From positions 1 to 35,331 of the forward strand of contig QCHI01000015.1 in NCBI GenBank assembly GCA_003279655.1: 35,331 nt of DNA. Reading direction: 5' to 3'. How positions within the stretch are numbered: the first letter of the stretch is position 1; the number at the start of each line of letters is the position of its first letter. The notes below the pieces were generated by a model, which saw nothing but the letters and a program-made list of their open reading frames with translations, did not search any database and was not told the origin of the DNA. The stretch comes from Prochlorococcus sp. AG-402-A21. GTDB lineage: Bacteria; Cyanobacteriota; Cyanobacteriia; PCC-6307; Cyanobiaceae. This document shows, in pieces, positions 1-8,158 of this stretch. The position numbers were made by a program, and so were the translations under genes.

Positions 1-2
1 TG

Positions 3-287
3 TTATTTTTTTACAATGCCTCCTTTCTCAAATTTCTTATAAAGTAAATAACCAATCATGAGTAGAATAATCAAAGAAAAGTTTTGATTAAAAAATCCAA
101 TTATTAGATAAGCAAATACTGGAATTAATAAGAATCTTTTGGCTGATAGCTTTTCTTCAGGTGTTAAATCTCTCCATTCAAGATATCTTCTCCATTGGAA
201 GACTCTTTTCATCTTTCTTCCTTTATATTGTCTTCTATTGAAAAAACTATTAAGAAAAATTTTTAGATCATTTAATTTTTGGTTCAT
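3..287 (-). CDS. Small basic membrane protein, 94 aa
   Basis: Unrecognised hypothetical protein. The first half (residues 1-50) is rich in Arg, Lys and Trp. The second half holds one long or two closely spaced hydrophobic segments at about residues 52-84, followed by a Lys-rich tail. This suggests a small inner- or thylakoid-membrane protein with a basic cytoplasmic head. It starts at ATG 287 and ends two bases from the window edge, so its downstream neighbour is not visible. Confidence 0.6.
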   Translation of the reverse strand: MNQKLNDLKIFLNSFFNRRQYKGRKMKRVFQWRRYLEWRDLTPEEKLSAKRFLLIPVFAYLIIGFFNQNFSLIILLMIGYLLYKKFEKGGIVKK

Positions 288-486
288 CTGCTCATAATGC
301 CAACTTTTTTAAGTTACCTAAAATCTGTTAAATAATTTATGTATGTAGTCAAGGTTAGTAGTTTTCATTGCTCATATCCATAGGTATTAGCCCAAGTAGA
401 TGTATATACGTTGACGATTAGTAGAATCTCTAATTCGAATGCCTTTGTTTTTCGGGGATATGAATGATCTTGAATTTGGATCTAAA

Positions 487-729
487 TTAGGCATTGTTAA
501 ATTTTTCTGTATTCTTTGGACTACAAAGTTTATCCCATAAAGCTTCAGACTCTTTAATTAATATATTTGCGTCTTTATTACCAAGGGACGAATGAGCATC
601 TCTCATAAGTTGTACGTATCTGAGTCTAAGCTCGCCCATTTTTATTTCACGATCTACATTACTCATACAATCGTTGTAATGATAAGGAGGATGTGAAAAA
701 TTGAGTTTGGTGTTGTGATGACTACTCAT
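487..729 (-). CDS. Small RY..L..W family protein, 80 aa (copy 1 of 3)
   Basis: Soluble hypothetical protein of unknown function. Residues 33-70 form an amphipathic region with the pattern L-x2-RY-x3-LM, then a Gly, then ESEALWDKL. The same pattern occurs in the gene at 13531-13776 (RYIELM ... AEIIWQKI) and more loosely at 6433-6606 (RYAFTL ... ANLIWHQI). The N-terminal 30 residues, rich in His, Asn and Tyr, are not well conserved. The predicted fold is two helices ending in a conserved Trp. The paralogy is the best evidence that this short frame is a gene. Confidence 0.7.
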   Translation of the reverse strand: MSSHHNTKLNFSHPPYHYNDCMSNVDREIKMGELRLRYVQLMRDAHSSLGNKDANILIKESEALWDKLCSPKNTEKFNNA

Positions 730-1419
730 TTAAGTAATTTAAGTAAATATTTAGCGAGACGAGGAACGCTGGTGAATACATCACATCCGTCTTATCTCTA
801 GTTGGTGCCAAATCCAACATTTACATATTCTGACTTTTAGGTTTTATAAGTGTGTTAGATGTTTGTTCGGTTTTAGGAACTAAGTAATTTCTATTGGCAA
901 TCGATTAATACGCAATGGTTGAAAAGTTCGCATTTGAAGAGTTTCTAAAGATCTACTTTGCTTGTTAAGCTTACTCATTCAATCGTTGGTTCTAACTTAA
1001 TAGGCAATTGAACAAAGTTTTATTTCGAATGTTATCACTGGTGAATTAGACTTTTGTTTTACAAAGCCTTTCTATCTATCTATAAAATAATCATCTTACC
1101 TATATATCACATTAATGAAGTTATACTTCTTTTGAACTTGCAAGCACTACTTATCTTAGAGATAATCATTCAAGTTAGTTCATCAGTAATAGTTTAGGAA
1201 CGACTTCAGCAAAAATAAATGAATCCGAATCAAATTTTACCCCAATTAAATTTTTTTGATAGCTATTTTTTTTTGACGTATTAGATATTTATTTGGTGAC
1301 GATTTTTAATTTTGATCCAACAAAAGATACTAAAGCTGATTTGCCTTATGCTTATTGAGAAAATGACTGACATTTTGCAGCCTTTTTCTCATAAGCTCAG
1401 GGTAATGAATTGGTCTTTA
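730..1419. other. Gene-poor stretch, no supported gene
   Basis: About 690 bases where I see no frame above about 20 codons with coding character, no tRNA and no strong hairpin. A 17-codon frame at 915-968 (begins MVEKFAFEEF) is the only candidate and is not convincing. The stretch may be decayed coding sequence. Confidence 0.5.
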
Positions 1420-1692
1420 TTAAGTGTAGATTTTTGCGCAAATGGGCCCAGCTTCTTCGTCCGTAAATACTGGAGTAGTTTCCCAATCTAGATATTCAGC
1501 CCATTCAGCTGCGTGCTCGTAAAGTGCTTTTGGATCTTCTGCTTTAACAAGAATCCAGCCTTCGAGTGAACCTGGAGCATGATATCTACCCAACATTTCT
1601 GCTCCTAAGTATGGAGCTCCAGTGGCTAAAAATTTTTCTGCACCTTTTTGGTGGTAACCAGGTTTGAATTTCCAATGCTGAATGTAAAGCAT
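1420..1692 (-). CDS. DUF3303-like small protein, 90 aa
   Basis: A compact dimeric-barrel-like protein of the YciI/DUF3303 type. It opens with MLYIQHWKFKPG, has a Gly-rich middle (ATGAPYLGAEMLGRYHAPG), a central strand GWILVKAEDPKALYEHAAEW and a C-terminal TPVFTDEEAG. That order (strand, helix, 'G-W-x-hydrophobic-V-x-A', Asp, helix with Trp, 'PV-x-T/D-x-E') is typical of DUF3303 proteins, whose biochemical role is unknown. Base composition is less AT-rich than the surroundings, suggesting an older, constrained gene. Relatives lie at 4739-5035 and, as a pseudogene, at 9283-9546. Confidence 0.8.
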   Translation of the reverse strand: MLYIQHWKFKPGYHQKGAEKFLATGAPYLGAEMLGRYHAPGSLEGWILVKAEDPKALYEHAAEWAEYLDWETTPVFTDEEAGPICAKIYT

Positions 1693-1887
1693 GAATCATT
1701 TGTGTGATTTTGACTTTTATAATCGAAGTTTGTTTTTATTGCTCGTAAATATGATCACATTTTGATAGTCATCCTTATTCTTAAATCTATCTAGTACTCC
1801 AAAGTTTGGTGCTTGAGTTGGTTTACCTCTCCTTGATCATGAAGAACCAGGATTTAACTATTTTCAGTTCAGTTTCATTTGTGCTTT

Positions 1888-2086
1888 TTATGGCAACCAA
1901 TTTGAAAACACTTCACTCCATAGAATATGAGCTGAAGCTTCGACATTTAAGTATTTCCCTGAAACCCATGGTTCAGCCCCTATTACTATAATTGGTGTAA
2001 CTGAATTATCTTCACACACTGCTAAAAATAGGCTTTATTCCTGCTGCTTCCTGATTCGCTCTATCTTCATCAAATTCATTTGGTCA
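1888..2086 (-). pseudogene. Frameshifted remnant of a small gene
   Basis: On the minus strand, one frame reads EFDEDRANQEAAGIKPIFSS and then stops. A shifted frame continues with VTPIIVIGAEPWVSGKYL and then HILWSEVFSNWLP before a TAA at 1890-1888. Both pieces look like protein and join with a single-base shift near 2030. No intact start or full-length frame exists. I cannot name the family. The opposite-strand frame at 1806-1991 is treated as a shadow. Confidence 0.4.
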
Positions 2087-2373
2087 TTCTGAAAAAGGGT
2101 TGATAATTTAAATGCGATCTGATTAGCTACTGGCAATTTTAATTATCTTTTTATCTAATTCAGGATAGTTTCTACTTTATGGGGACATATAAATGTTCAC
2201 CCTCTGACTGTTTAAGGACAGAATGCAGTGTTTGAAAATTTTTTATGTTAGAAGAACGTTCATCTTATTCACAGCGTAGTAGGAGATTGAATCACAAAGT
2301 AGAAAATTAGGTGTTAAGACGGACTTGTTTACTGTCGCTAATGACGCATTAATTGTTTAATTCTTTTTTTTTT

Positions 2374-2541
2374 ATGCCATTACGAGCTCTTGATGATTTT
2401 ATTGATGATTGTTTTCTCAGTGGTGATGAAATTTGCAAATTTCAAATCTATAGATCAAGAAAATATGAGAATAGGGTTAACCCAATTGCCTCTCAACTAA
2501 TAGCGTCCAAGCAAAAGATCGGTCAAAGTAAGACAACATAA
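2374..2541 (+). CDS. Hypothetical protein, 55 aa
   Basis: Short soluble protein beginning MPLRALDDFIDDCFLSGDE and ending in a basic Ser/Lys/Gln-rich tail. I chose the ATG at 2374; the upstream TTG at 2353 would add a Phe-rich peptide read from a T-run. The acidic first half and basic second half, with ordinary codon use, support a real gene. Family not recognised. Confidence 0.5.
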   Translation: MPLRALDDFIDDCFLSGDEICKFQIYRSRKYENRVNPIASQLIASKQKIGQSKTT

Positions 2542-2676
2542 AATGCCTATAAAGTTTCTAACTTTTATAGGTCTATACTCTCTTCAGTATCACAAAAACT
2601 TTGAGCATTTTTAGCTTGAACTGGATTATTGCAAGACTTGATGTAAAATAAAAAATATGGTATGTGATTTTTCAAA

Positions 2677-2961
2677 ATGCCATTAAAGAAAAAGCCAGCA
2701 CCAGTGCCTTGGGATATAAATGTGGGTGATGATAATTATCTAAAAGAGCCTTGGATTCTTAAGAAAGGAAAAGAATTTATTACTATTGAAACAGATAGAC
2801 ATAATAAAGGAAATTTCTACCTTCAAAAAGATGATGAGAAACGTTTATCTATAAGTGCTTTACAAGCTAAAATGACATATCATCAACTTATAGAGTTTGG
2901 TTATAAACTTCAAAAACCTAGGAGAAAAAAAATAAGGACTCAAGCAATTAGTAATGAATAA
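2677..2961 (+). CDS. Hypothetical basic protein, 94 aa
   Basis: Unrecognised soluble protein. A Lys/Pro-rich start (MPLKKKPAPVPWDI) is followed by a mixed region with aromatic residues (EPWILKKGKEFITIETDRHN, FYLQKDDEKRLSI), a helix around residues 60-75 and a strongly basic end (KPRRKKIRTQ). The charge suggests nucleic-acid or membrane-surface binding, but this is only inference. The clean ATG and absence of a competing frame support the call. Confidence 0.65.
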   Translation: MPLKKKPAPVPWDINVGDDNYLKEPWILKKGKEFITIETDRHNKGNFYLQKDDEKRLSISALQAKMTYHQLIEFGYKLQKPRRKKIRTQAISNE

Positions 2962-3113
2962 ACTGGAGATTAACTACTATTTCGTTTGAGGAAGATCCTA
3001 CTAGATGGATTACAATTTTATCGTACTATTCTTAATGAACACTTTTTGAAGTGTCTTTATTTCCCTTGCAAATATAAATATATTGATTTTATTAAAAAAT
3101 ATAGGTAATCAAA

Positions 3114-3287
3114 ATGGATACTTCAAAAGTAATTACTACTAATCAAAAAAACATAGGCAGTCCACTTTCTTTTGAAGAAGAGGTTGGTTTATCTTCTTAT
3201 GACTTAGCCTTGATCTCTATTAATAAAATCACCGCGAGGCGTAAATCATTAATTTATGACTCTTCAATGTCTACATATTTAATCTAA
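3114..3287 (+). CDS. Hypothetical protein, 57 aa
   Basis: Open frame from ATG 3114 to TAA 3287. The middle reads GSPLSFEEEVGLSSYDLALI and the end is KITARRKSLIYDSS. It is soluble and begins acidic and ends basic. No family recognised. A similar SFEE stretch occurs in the short broken frame at 9794-9911, but that is too little to claim homology. Confidence 0.45.
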   Translation: MDTSKVITTNQKNIGSPLSFEEEVGLSSYDLALISINKITARRKSLIYDSSMSTYLI

Positions 3288-3489
3288 GTGATAGGGCCAG
3301 TTGTCTACGCTCTACTGGTATACGCTTATACTGGTAGAGATTTGCTGTTTTATTTATAGCTGGAACAAATGATAATGACTAATAAATGTAGCTGTTAAAA
3401 CTAACTATTTATATCTTTTTATTGATTTTGAGTTAAATGCTTACTCATTAATGATAATAACTATAATTAATCGGTTTTCTACGAATTTT

Positions 3490-3609
3490 ATGCATGAAAA
3501 TCTAAAAATCTAATGGTCTACTACTCTGATCGGAATTACTTCTGTCTTAGGTGCATTTTCAATTGCTGAAATACTTTTCCTGGGTTTTTCTAGTGCTAGT
3601 AAATACTGA
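3490..3609 (+). pseudogene. Possible broken single-helix membrane peptide
   Basis: ATG 3490 opens a frame that meets a TAA after seven codons (3511-3513) and then continues as a hydrophobic helix (TLIGITSVLGAFSIAEILFL) to TGA 3609. The helix looks like those of neighbouring micro-proteins, so a nonsense mutation in a small membrane gene is plausible. The frame is short enough to be chance. The rest of 3288-3769 shows no gene. Confidence 0.25.
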
Positions 3610-3769
3610 GGTAAGAAAGCGGAGGTCATAATACTCCCGCATTAAGACGGATTTACTCTTGGTCTTTATTTCTATTTAATCATATATACATTCACGATTA
3701 ATACTAAGAAACACTGAAAGCTTACGAGAGTATGTGAATTTTTCTTATCTCAAAATTTATGTGACAACT

Positions 3770-3973
3770 ATGAATAACAAAGCTTTATCAAACCAATCCA
3801 ATCAAAATGATGATTATGTACAAAGGTCACAAGCAGAGATGCAAAGAAGATTTGTGGATCTTCAATTTAAGAGAAGTGAATTGGAGAAGCAGTTAAAAAT
3901 AGTTAATGAAGTTCTTTTTTCTTTGGGTAGAGAAATGGAGCAACATTTTTCATATGATCAGTTTTATAAGTAA
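3770..3973 (+). CDS. Coiled-coil protein, 67 aa
   Basis: A Gln/Asn/Ser-rich start is followed by a long amphipathic helix from about residue 17 to 55 with heptad-like spacing (QRRFVDLQFKRSELEKQLK, then EVLFSLGREMEQH). This suggests a short coiled coil, perhaps for self-association. The ATG at 3770 is preferred to GTG 3734, which would add a hydrophobic peptide. It resembles in layout, but not clearly in sequence, the coiled-coil protein at 35037-35237. Confidence 0.6.
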   Translation: MNNKALSNQSNQNDDYVQRSQAEMQRRFVDLQFKRSELEKQLKIVNEVLFSLGREMEQHFSYDQFYK

Positions 3974-4206
3974 CCATAACGTCTTGAGATTTTGCTTATA
4001 AGAAAAGCGCTTATAGAATGTTTAGTATTTAACAAAATTAAATTTTTATTTGTTTGAATTTCTATTTGATTATTCAAGATTGAGTCAAGACCTAAGACTT
4101 CAACTTTTTAAGAAAAGATAATTTATGTATATTTACTATAAGTTATAGATGAATGTATTTTTTTAGTTTACTCCAGTAGGCATAATTATAAAAATAGCTA
4201 TAAATA

Positions 4207-4596
4207 ATGATTGCTTTACGAAATTTACTACACCAGGGATTGCTCATTTGTTCCATCTTTTTTCTAATATTTTTTTCTTCTTCTTTTAAGATATTTGCTG
4301 ATGAGATCAAATGGTTAGAAGTATCTAAGTCAAATAATGAATCACTATCTATAAACCCTAATTCAATCAAATATAATAACAAAGGTTTTCTTTCGGTTAT
4401 TGCTAAATACTCTGAGATCGATTCAGGTGATCAAACTGTCATAAATAAAGAACCCTTTTTAATGGCTATAGATTGTGAAAATAGATTATTTAGTAAATTT
4501 CCAGCAAATGTTGATCTTAGGCAAGTAAAAAAATGGGAAAAACCGATTAATAATAAGTTAATTAAAAAAACTATTATTAGCAGTTGTTCTTACTGA
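4207..4596 (+). CDS. Secreted protein, surface-adhesin-E-like, 129 aa
   Basis: Residues 1-31 form a signal peptide (basic start, Leu/Ile/Phe core, likely cleavage after IFA before DEIKW). The mature part follows a pattern seen in small periplasmic proteins resembling surface-adhesin protein E: a Trp-containing first strand, 'S-x-N-x-S-x-SI-N-P-N-S-I', a strand ending in AKYSE, and an AIDCENR strand. Cys90 and Cys127 may form a disulfide in the periplasm. Role unknown. It stands alone with a gene-free upstream region. The overlapping minus-strand frame at 4143-4382 is a shadow. Confidence 0.7.
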   Translation: MIALRNLLHQGLLICSIFFLIFFSSSFKIFADEIKWLEVSKSNNESLSINPNSIKYNNKGFLSVIAKYSEIDSGDQTVINKEPFLMAIDCENRLFSKFPANVDLRQVKKWEKPINNKLIKKTIISSCSY

Positions 4597-4738
4597 TTGA
4601 TTAGTATGAACAGACATAATTACTGTATTAAATTTGTAGGTGAAAATTCGATATTAAAAAGTTATAGAAAGATCATATTTAGTTGAATTCTTGATAACTC
4701 TAAGCAAAGTAGTTGTGTGGAATGTTTTCCCTTGAGTT

Positions 4739-5035
4739 ATGCAGCGTTATCTGATCTCTTATGAATTTAATGATGGAGAAGATCAAGAAACAGGTGGCGA
4801 TATGTTGGTTAAATGGTATGAAACAGGAGGAGTAGAGAATAGACCAGAAACCTATCAGGTCCATTCATGGGTTTTCATGATTCAGAATGGTACTGGTCAT
4901 TGCGTCGTTAGGGCAGATTCTTTAGATACGATATGGAAACTCTGGCATCCTTGGAGGAAATTGATGGATATATCTATTCAACCTTGTTTAGATCTGGAAG
5001 AAACAATCTCATTGATCAAACAAACTAGACCATAG
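4739..5035 (+). CDS. DUF3303-like protein, 98 aa
   Basis: Begins MQRYLISYEFNDGEDQETG, matching the first strand and loop of DUF3303 proteins. It then has a helix ending KWYETGG, a central 'G-x-C-V-V-R-A-D-S-L' strand and turn, a helix with two Trp (TIWKLWHPWRKL) and a final 'I-x-P-C-L-D-L-E-E' segment. Length and order fit the family, whose function is unknown. It is closely related in layout to the dead copy at 9283-9546 (VWE-stop-HQPW against IWKLWHPW) and more distantly to 1420-1692. Confidence 0.7.
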   Translation: MQRYLISYEFNDGEDQETGGDMLVKWYETGGVENRPETYQVHSWVFMIQNGTGHCVVRADSLDTIWKLWHPWRKLMDISIQPCLDLEETISLIKQTRP

Positions 5036-5091
5036 TGTAAATCCTAGATTTTGAATATAAAACGATTCTGAAAACCTTTGGATCTCTTCAC

Positions 5092-5448
5092 TTGCTATTT
5101 GGTGTACATCTTATATGCAAGTTAGTTTTCTCAGTGGAAAAGATTGTTCAAACTGTCTCATCAGAAATATTGCTGTATATTAGAGGCTTCGCTGATGTTG
5201 TTGCCGCATGTAATGTAGGTATTGGCTTTGTATTAGTTATTTCGAGTTCCATAAGAGATTTCCATTCTTCTAGAAAAGTATTGTTTGGTTAGTTGGTCTT
5301 AATGTCTTTCTTATTAATAGGTGCTGTCTTCAAAACAATAAATACAGGCATTCTTGTTGATCCTGGTCCAACCCCACCTTTTTGGATTGTTGTAATTGCT
5401 AATCCTTTTTTGTGTACCTATGGATTACTGAAAGGTAAGAATTGTTGA
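5092..5448 (+). pseudogene. Membrane protein interrupted by one in-frame TAG
   Basis: A single reading frame runs from about 5041 to TGA 5448, broken only by TAG at 5290-5292. The first part (from TTG 5092) has two hydrophobic segments, ending SRKVLFG. After the stop come FLLIGAVFKTI and LVDPGPTPPFWIVVIANPFL. Together they form a plausible membrane protein of about 118 residues with three or four helices. No ATG is found upstream, so the start may also be lost. It could be a nonsense pseudogene, a sequencing error, or two small proteins (second ATG at 5302). Family not identified. Confidence 0.55.
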
Positions 5449-5582
5449 TAAATGAAGGCTGTACTTTTGTATAGCTGTTAATACATTCCGAATAATGAGA
5501 GAAGCTAGTGATAATTTTTACTAAGCAATGAATAAAATGAACACAATTATCTTATATGCTCTCGATTAATTGAAGAGAATTT

Positions 5583-5780
5583 ATGCTAACTAATTTATTT
5601 GCTTCTGCATTTCCTTGGCTCTGGCTTGCTGGATCAGATCTTGGAATAAATCATTTCACCACTGACTTAATACTTGTTGTTTCGTTTGCAATTGTGACAG
5701 CGCTACCCATGTCATTCCTAAGGCCAACAATTAAAAAGTGGGAACAAGCTGGAGTTAAGAGCTCTCTTTTTTCAAAGTAG
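5583..5780 (+). CDS. Small membrane protein, 65 aa
   Basis: Two hydrophobic stretches (about residues 4-17 and 26-47) separated by a polar Asp/Gly/Asn turn, then a basic amphipathic tail (RPTIKKWEQAG). The gene is followed 30 bases later by a good terminator, so it is likely a monocistronic transcript. Function unknown. Confidence 0.65.
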   Translation: MLTNLFASAFPWLWLAGSDLGINHFTTDLILVVSFAIVTALPMSFLRPTIKKWEQAGVKSSLFSK

Positions 5781-5809
5781 AATTTAAAGTTGATAGCCGA
5801 TATCTTTTT

Positions 5810-5832
5810 GGGGGCCTTATCCCCCCTTTTTA
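5810..5832 (+). terminator. Rho-independent terminator
   Basis: GGGGG at 5810-5814 pairs with CCCCC at 5821-5825 around a six-base loop, followed by a T-run. It ends transcription of the 65-aa membrane protein at 5583-5780. Confidence 0.8.
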
Positions 5833-5898
5833 TTGGTTATTCTTACGGATTGAAATTTTTTGACCTATCGATTTAATAGAAACAAATTATATGATTTT

Positions 5899-6021
5899 AT
5901 GACCATTGCAGCTTTCTTGAAAAAAAAGATTTCTAAAATAAAAAACAGGTTTGATGTTCAAAAAGTTCCAATCATGATGCAGAAAGATCTTGAAACTACG
6001 GCTTATTTGAACAAGATTTAA
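5899..6021 (+). CDS. Small basic protein, 40 aa
   Basis: ATG 5899 to TAA 6021. The start MTIAAFLKKKISKIKNRF is an amphipathic, Lys-rich helix, followed by VQKVPIMMQKDLETTAYL. It could bind membranes or nucleic acid, but no family is recognised. It lies 71 bases before the membrane protein at 6093 on the same strand. Confidence 0.45.
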   Translation: MTIAAFLKKKISKIKNRFDVQKVPIMMQKDLETTAYLNKI

Positions 6022-6092
6022 AACGAAATAGTTAATGCGTAAGCCAAACTTATGAATATGAAAGTAGGGTAGATCTAGTTAAGGTTTATGTT

Positions 6093-6410
6093 ATGACTGC
6101 TATTGCTGCTCCTACAGTAAAAGATCAGGAATTAATTTCACATGGATTGATTGAATCAGTAAGTGTAAATTCATCAACAGATTTCGTTTCACCAAATTTG
6201 AATGAAACGGAAAAAAATAAAGAAAAGGATGTAAATGATTTTATAAATACTTTTATATGTCACCTTGTTTTTTATGCGGTTTTTTGCATTTCCCTTGTCT
6301 TGCACATCCTTATTGATCTCGGCCTTGGTTCGCTAGTTAAAAATCAATTTCTTCAGTTGATTGAAATTGTAAAAAATATTTTTGTTGTAAAAACTCCTGC
6401 TTTCGCTTGA
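6093..6410 (+). CDS. Membrane protein with DTFICHL-type helix pair, 105 aa (copy 1 of 2)
   Basis: An acidic N-terminal half (residues 1-50) contains 'DQELISHGLIESVSVNSSTDF-x-SPN'. Next come INTFICHLVFYAVFCISLVL and a second hydrophobic stretch ending DLGLGSLVKN. The gene at 24014-24331 matches along its length (DQELAQFGWVESIATNS, SDFKSPK, DTFICHLIFYVVF, IDLGFGSFLKN), so the two are clear paralogs. The Cys-His in the first helix and the Asp-Leu-Gly after it are conserved in both. Likely an inner- or thylakoid-membrane protein. Function unknown. Confidence 0.75.
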   Translation: MTAIAAPTVKDQELISHGLIESVSVNSSTDFVSPNLNETEKNKEKDVNDFINTFICHLVFYAVFCISLVLHILIDLGLGSLVKNQFLQLIEIVKNIFVVKTPAFA

Positions 6411-6432
6411 TTAAAGAATATTTAGAAATTAA

Positions 6433-6606
6433 CTATGCTCTGCAGTTGATTCGAGGAGTGTTTTTAGATTTTTGGCTAATTATTTGATGCCATATGAGAT
6501 TAGCTTCTTTTGCTAAATCCATATATTCATTTCTGCCTTCAGCATTCTTCATCTTCAATAATGTGAATGCATACCGATAGGTGAGTTTTTTAGTCATAAT
6601 CTTCAT
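6433..6606 (-). CDS. Small RY..L..W family protein, 57 aa (copy 2 of 3)
   Basis: Starts at ATG 6606 (or the internal ATG at 6597) and ends at TAG 6433. It reads KLTYRYAFTLLKMKNAEG, then YMDLAKEANLIWHQI, aligning without gaps with 13531-13776 (RYIELM ... LLRDAEIIWQKI) and 487-729. Shared positions are Leu, Arg-Tyr, Leu, Gly, Leu, Glu/Asp-Ala and Trp. It lacks the long N-terminal part of the other two. It converges with the membrane gene at 6093-6410. Confidence 0.65.
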   Translation of the reverse strand: MKIMTKKLTYRYAFTLLKMKNAEGRNEYMDLAKEANLIWHQIISQKSKNTPRINCRA

Positions 6607-6979
6607 GCCTATGGATAGAAGGATGTATCAAAGGCTCGAAATTGATTGTATTGAATGTAACATTCTGATTTTTCTCTATTGAAAAGCTAGTCATAGCAGC
6701 TGTTTGATTGTCTAGTATCTTTTCATCAGATCATACTTTCTGTCTGCATGTCTAATAAAGGAAGAATATTTATTAGACTCTTTGTTTTGATTTTGTCCCT
6801 TTTGTGATTGTTTCTTGGTCCAGTATTCCAACCAATAAAAATCGAATTCAACTTATTTATTAAAGGTTTTTGCTTATTACTGATAAAATTAACCAATGAC
6901 TTTATAAAAAAACTTTAAATTTGCTACTCCATCAAGCACATTTCTTTCTACTAAAATCAAAAATTAAATTTTAATTCTT
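6607..6979. other. Intergenic stretch, nothing recognised
   Basis: About 370 bases with only short frames (for example 23 codons from ATG 6610). It should contain the promoters of the two flanking divergent small genes. No conserved element was recognised. Confidence 0.4.
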
Positions 6980-7066
6980 ATGGGAGATAAGAAGAAAAAG
7001 AAGAAGTGCAAAAAGAAAAAATGCTCTGCCTGGAAGGGTGGTAAATGTATTTGTCATGGTCAATAA
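6980..7066 (+). CDS. Lys/Cys-rich micropeptide, 28 aa
   Basis: ATG 6980 to TAA 7066. The sequence is MGDKKKKKKCKKKKCSAW followed by KGGKCICHGQ. It has four Cys, one His and about twelve Lys in 28 residues. Cys-x4-Cys and Cys-x-Cys-His spacing could bind a metal or form disulfides, and the Lys block could bind nucleic acid or membranes. These roles are inferred from composition only. AAA/AAG repeats in an AT-rich genome can mimic coding sequence, but the Cys/Trp/His end argues for a real peptide. Confidence 0.55.
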   Translation: MGDKKKKKKCKKKKCSAWKGGKCICHGQ

Positions 7067-7471
7067 AAACAGTCATAAATGGCCTCTATAGTGAGTCGAT
7101 AGCTATTTTCAGTAAAGTCAAAGTCTTAAAAAATTAATTTATCTCTTGTGTTAGCAATACCTCGACCGAACTACGCTGTTAGGAATGTTGTTTTTAAAGT
7201 AAGAAAATAGATCTTTATAAAGCTTTTTTCTTAACCTCAGATCCTCTCTCACTTTAATCAAAAAATAATGACCTCATCTAAGCGCTCCATAAACTGGTAA
7301 AGAGGAACAATATCAATCTTTTTACTGATTATTCTAGAGATTCAAGCACATTGAAATTCTTACGCTCTACGATTGCTGTCTTACTTTTTTCCCTGTTGGT
7401 TTTCTTGCATACATTACCACTATTTAAATTTATTTATTTATGTATTTAATAGGTCATTCATCTTTCCCCTA
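7067..7471. other. Gene-poor stretch, nothing recognised
   Basis: About 400 bases with no convincing frame on either strand, no tRNA and no strong terminator. Short peptides such as the ten-codon frame from ATG 7268 are not supported. It may be decayed sequence. Confidence 0.4.
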
Positions 7472-7642
7472 CTAGCTTTTCAACCTAGTAGTGAATGCAT
7501 CACCCTCAACAAAAATCTTTTTTCGATTAATACCCGCTGGTAAAGCAAAAATTAGTACTACAGACATGAAAACAATTAAATCCAAAGGGAACCTTCCAAT
7601 TCCCCACTCTGAGAAAGCTAATGCTAAAGGTGTGAGTTGCAT
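7472..7642 (-). CDS. Small membrane protein, 56 aa
   Basis: ATG 7642 to TAG 7472. It begins MQLTPLALAFSEWGIGRFPL, has one hydrophobic helix (LIVFMSVVLIFALPAG) and a basic tail (INRKKIFVEG). It is preferred over the opposite-strand frame at 7491-7676 because the helix, turn and tail look like a normal single-pass membrane protein. Function unknown. Confidence 0.5.
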   Translation of the reverse strand: MQLTPLALAFSEWGIGRFPLDLIVFMSVVLIFALPAGINRKKIFVEGDAFTTRLKS

Positions 7643-7924
7643 CTTGATTTTTTGTTGTCAGTCAAAATTTATATGAAATTATAAAATTTGGAATATTGGC
7701 TTAGCAAAAGTTATTGAGAGATGTTGGAGGTTTAGAAATCGATAGTAACTATGCACCACCGTTTATGAAAAAATTTCACTTTTTCGAAGAATTATCGACC
7801 GTAATTTGGATACATTCCCAATGTTATTTCAATATTTTTAAGAAATTTTGACATGCATACTCTTGTGAGTTCTAAGTTGATTTAATTGAGTAATCATTAG
7901 TTTTAGATTCAACTCTACGTCAAC

Positions 7925-8158
7925 TCATGGGGATAAATAAATATTCAGGTTAATAGCTATTAACTCCATTAAGGATGATTGCATAGCTTGAAAGCCATAG
8001 TTTTGTAAGAACAGGTTCGGATCTAAACCACTTTGTACGAAAGATATTAAACATTGATATTTGTGTTTATGTTGGATAGCAGACTTTTTGTAATGTTTTT
8101 CGAAAGCTATTGTGGCTGCACTTCTTTCTCCTTTGGATGAGTAAAGGTGTAAATAACT
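7925..8158 (-). pseudogene. Open frame without a start, probable gene fragment
   Basis: A minus-strand frame of 77 codons lies between stops and reads SSKGERSAATIAFEKHYKKS, then [20 protein letters not shown], then [13 protein letters not shown]. It looks like protein but has no ATG or GTG near its beginning. It may be the 3' part of a decayed gene. Coding on the other strand here was also considered, but only short frames exist there. Confidence 0.3.

Noticed and set aside
1806-1991. 61-codon plus-strand frame
   Set aside because: Leu/Ser-rich, antisense to a more protein-like broken minus-strand frame.
2310-3660. Short similarity TTAAGACGGA(C/T)TT near 2314 and 3643
   Set aside because: About 12 bases in AT-rich DNA, no consistent position relative to genes; too little to call a repeat or operator.
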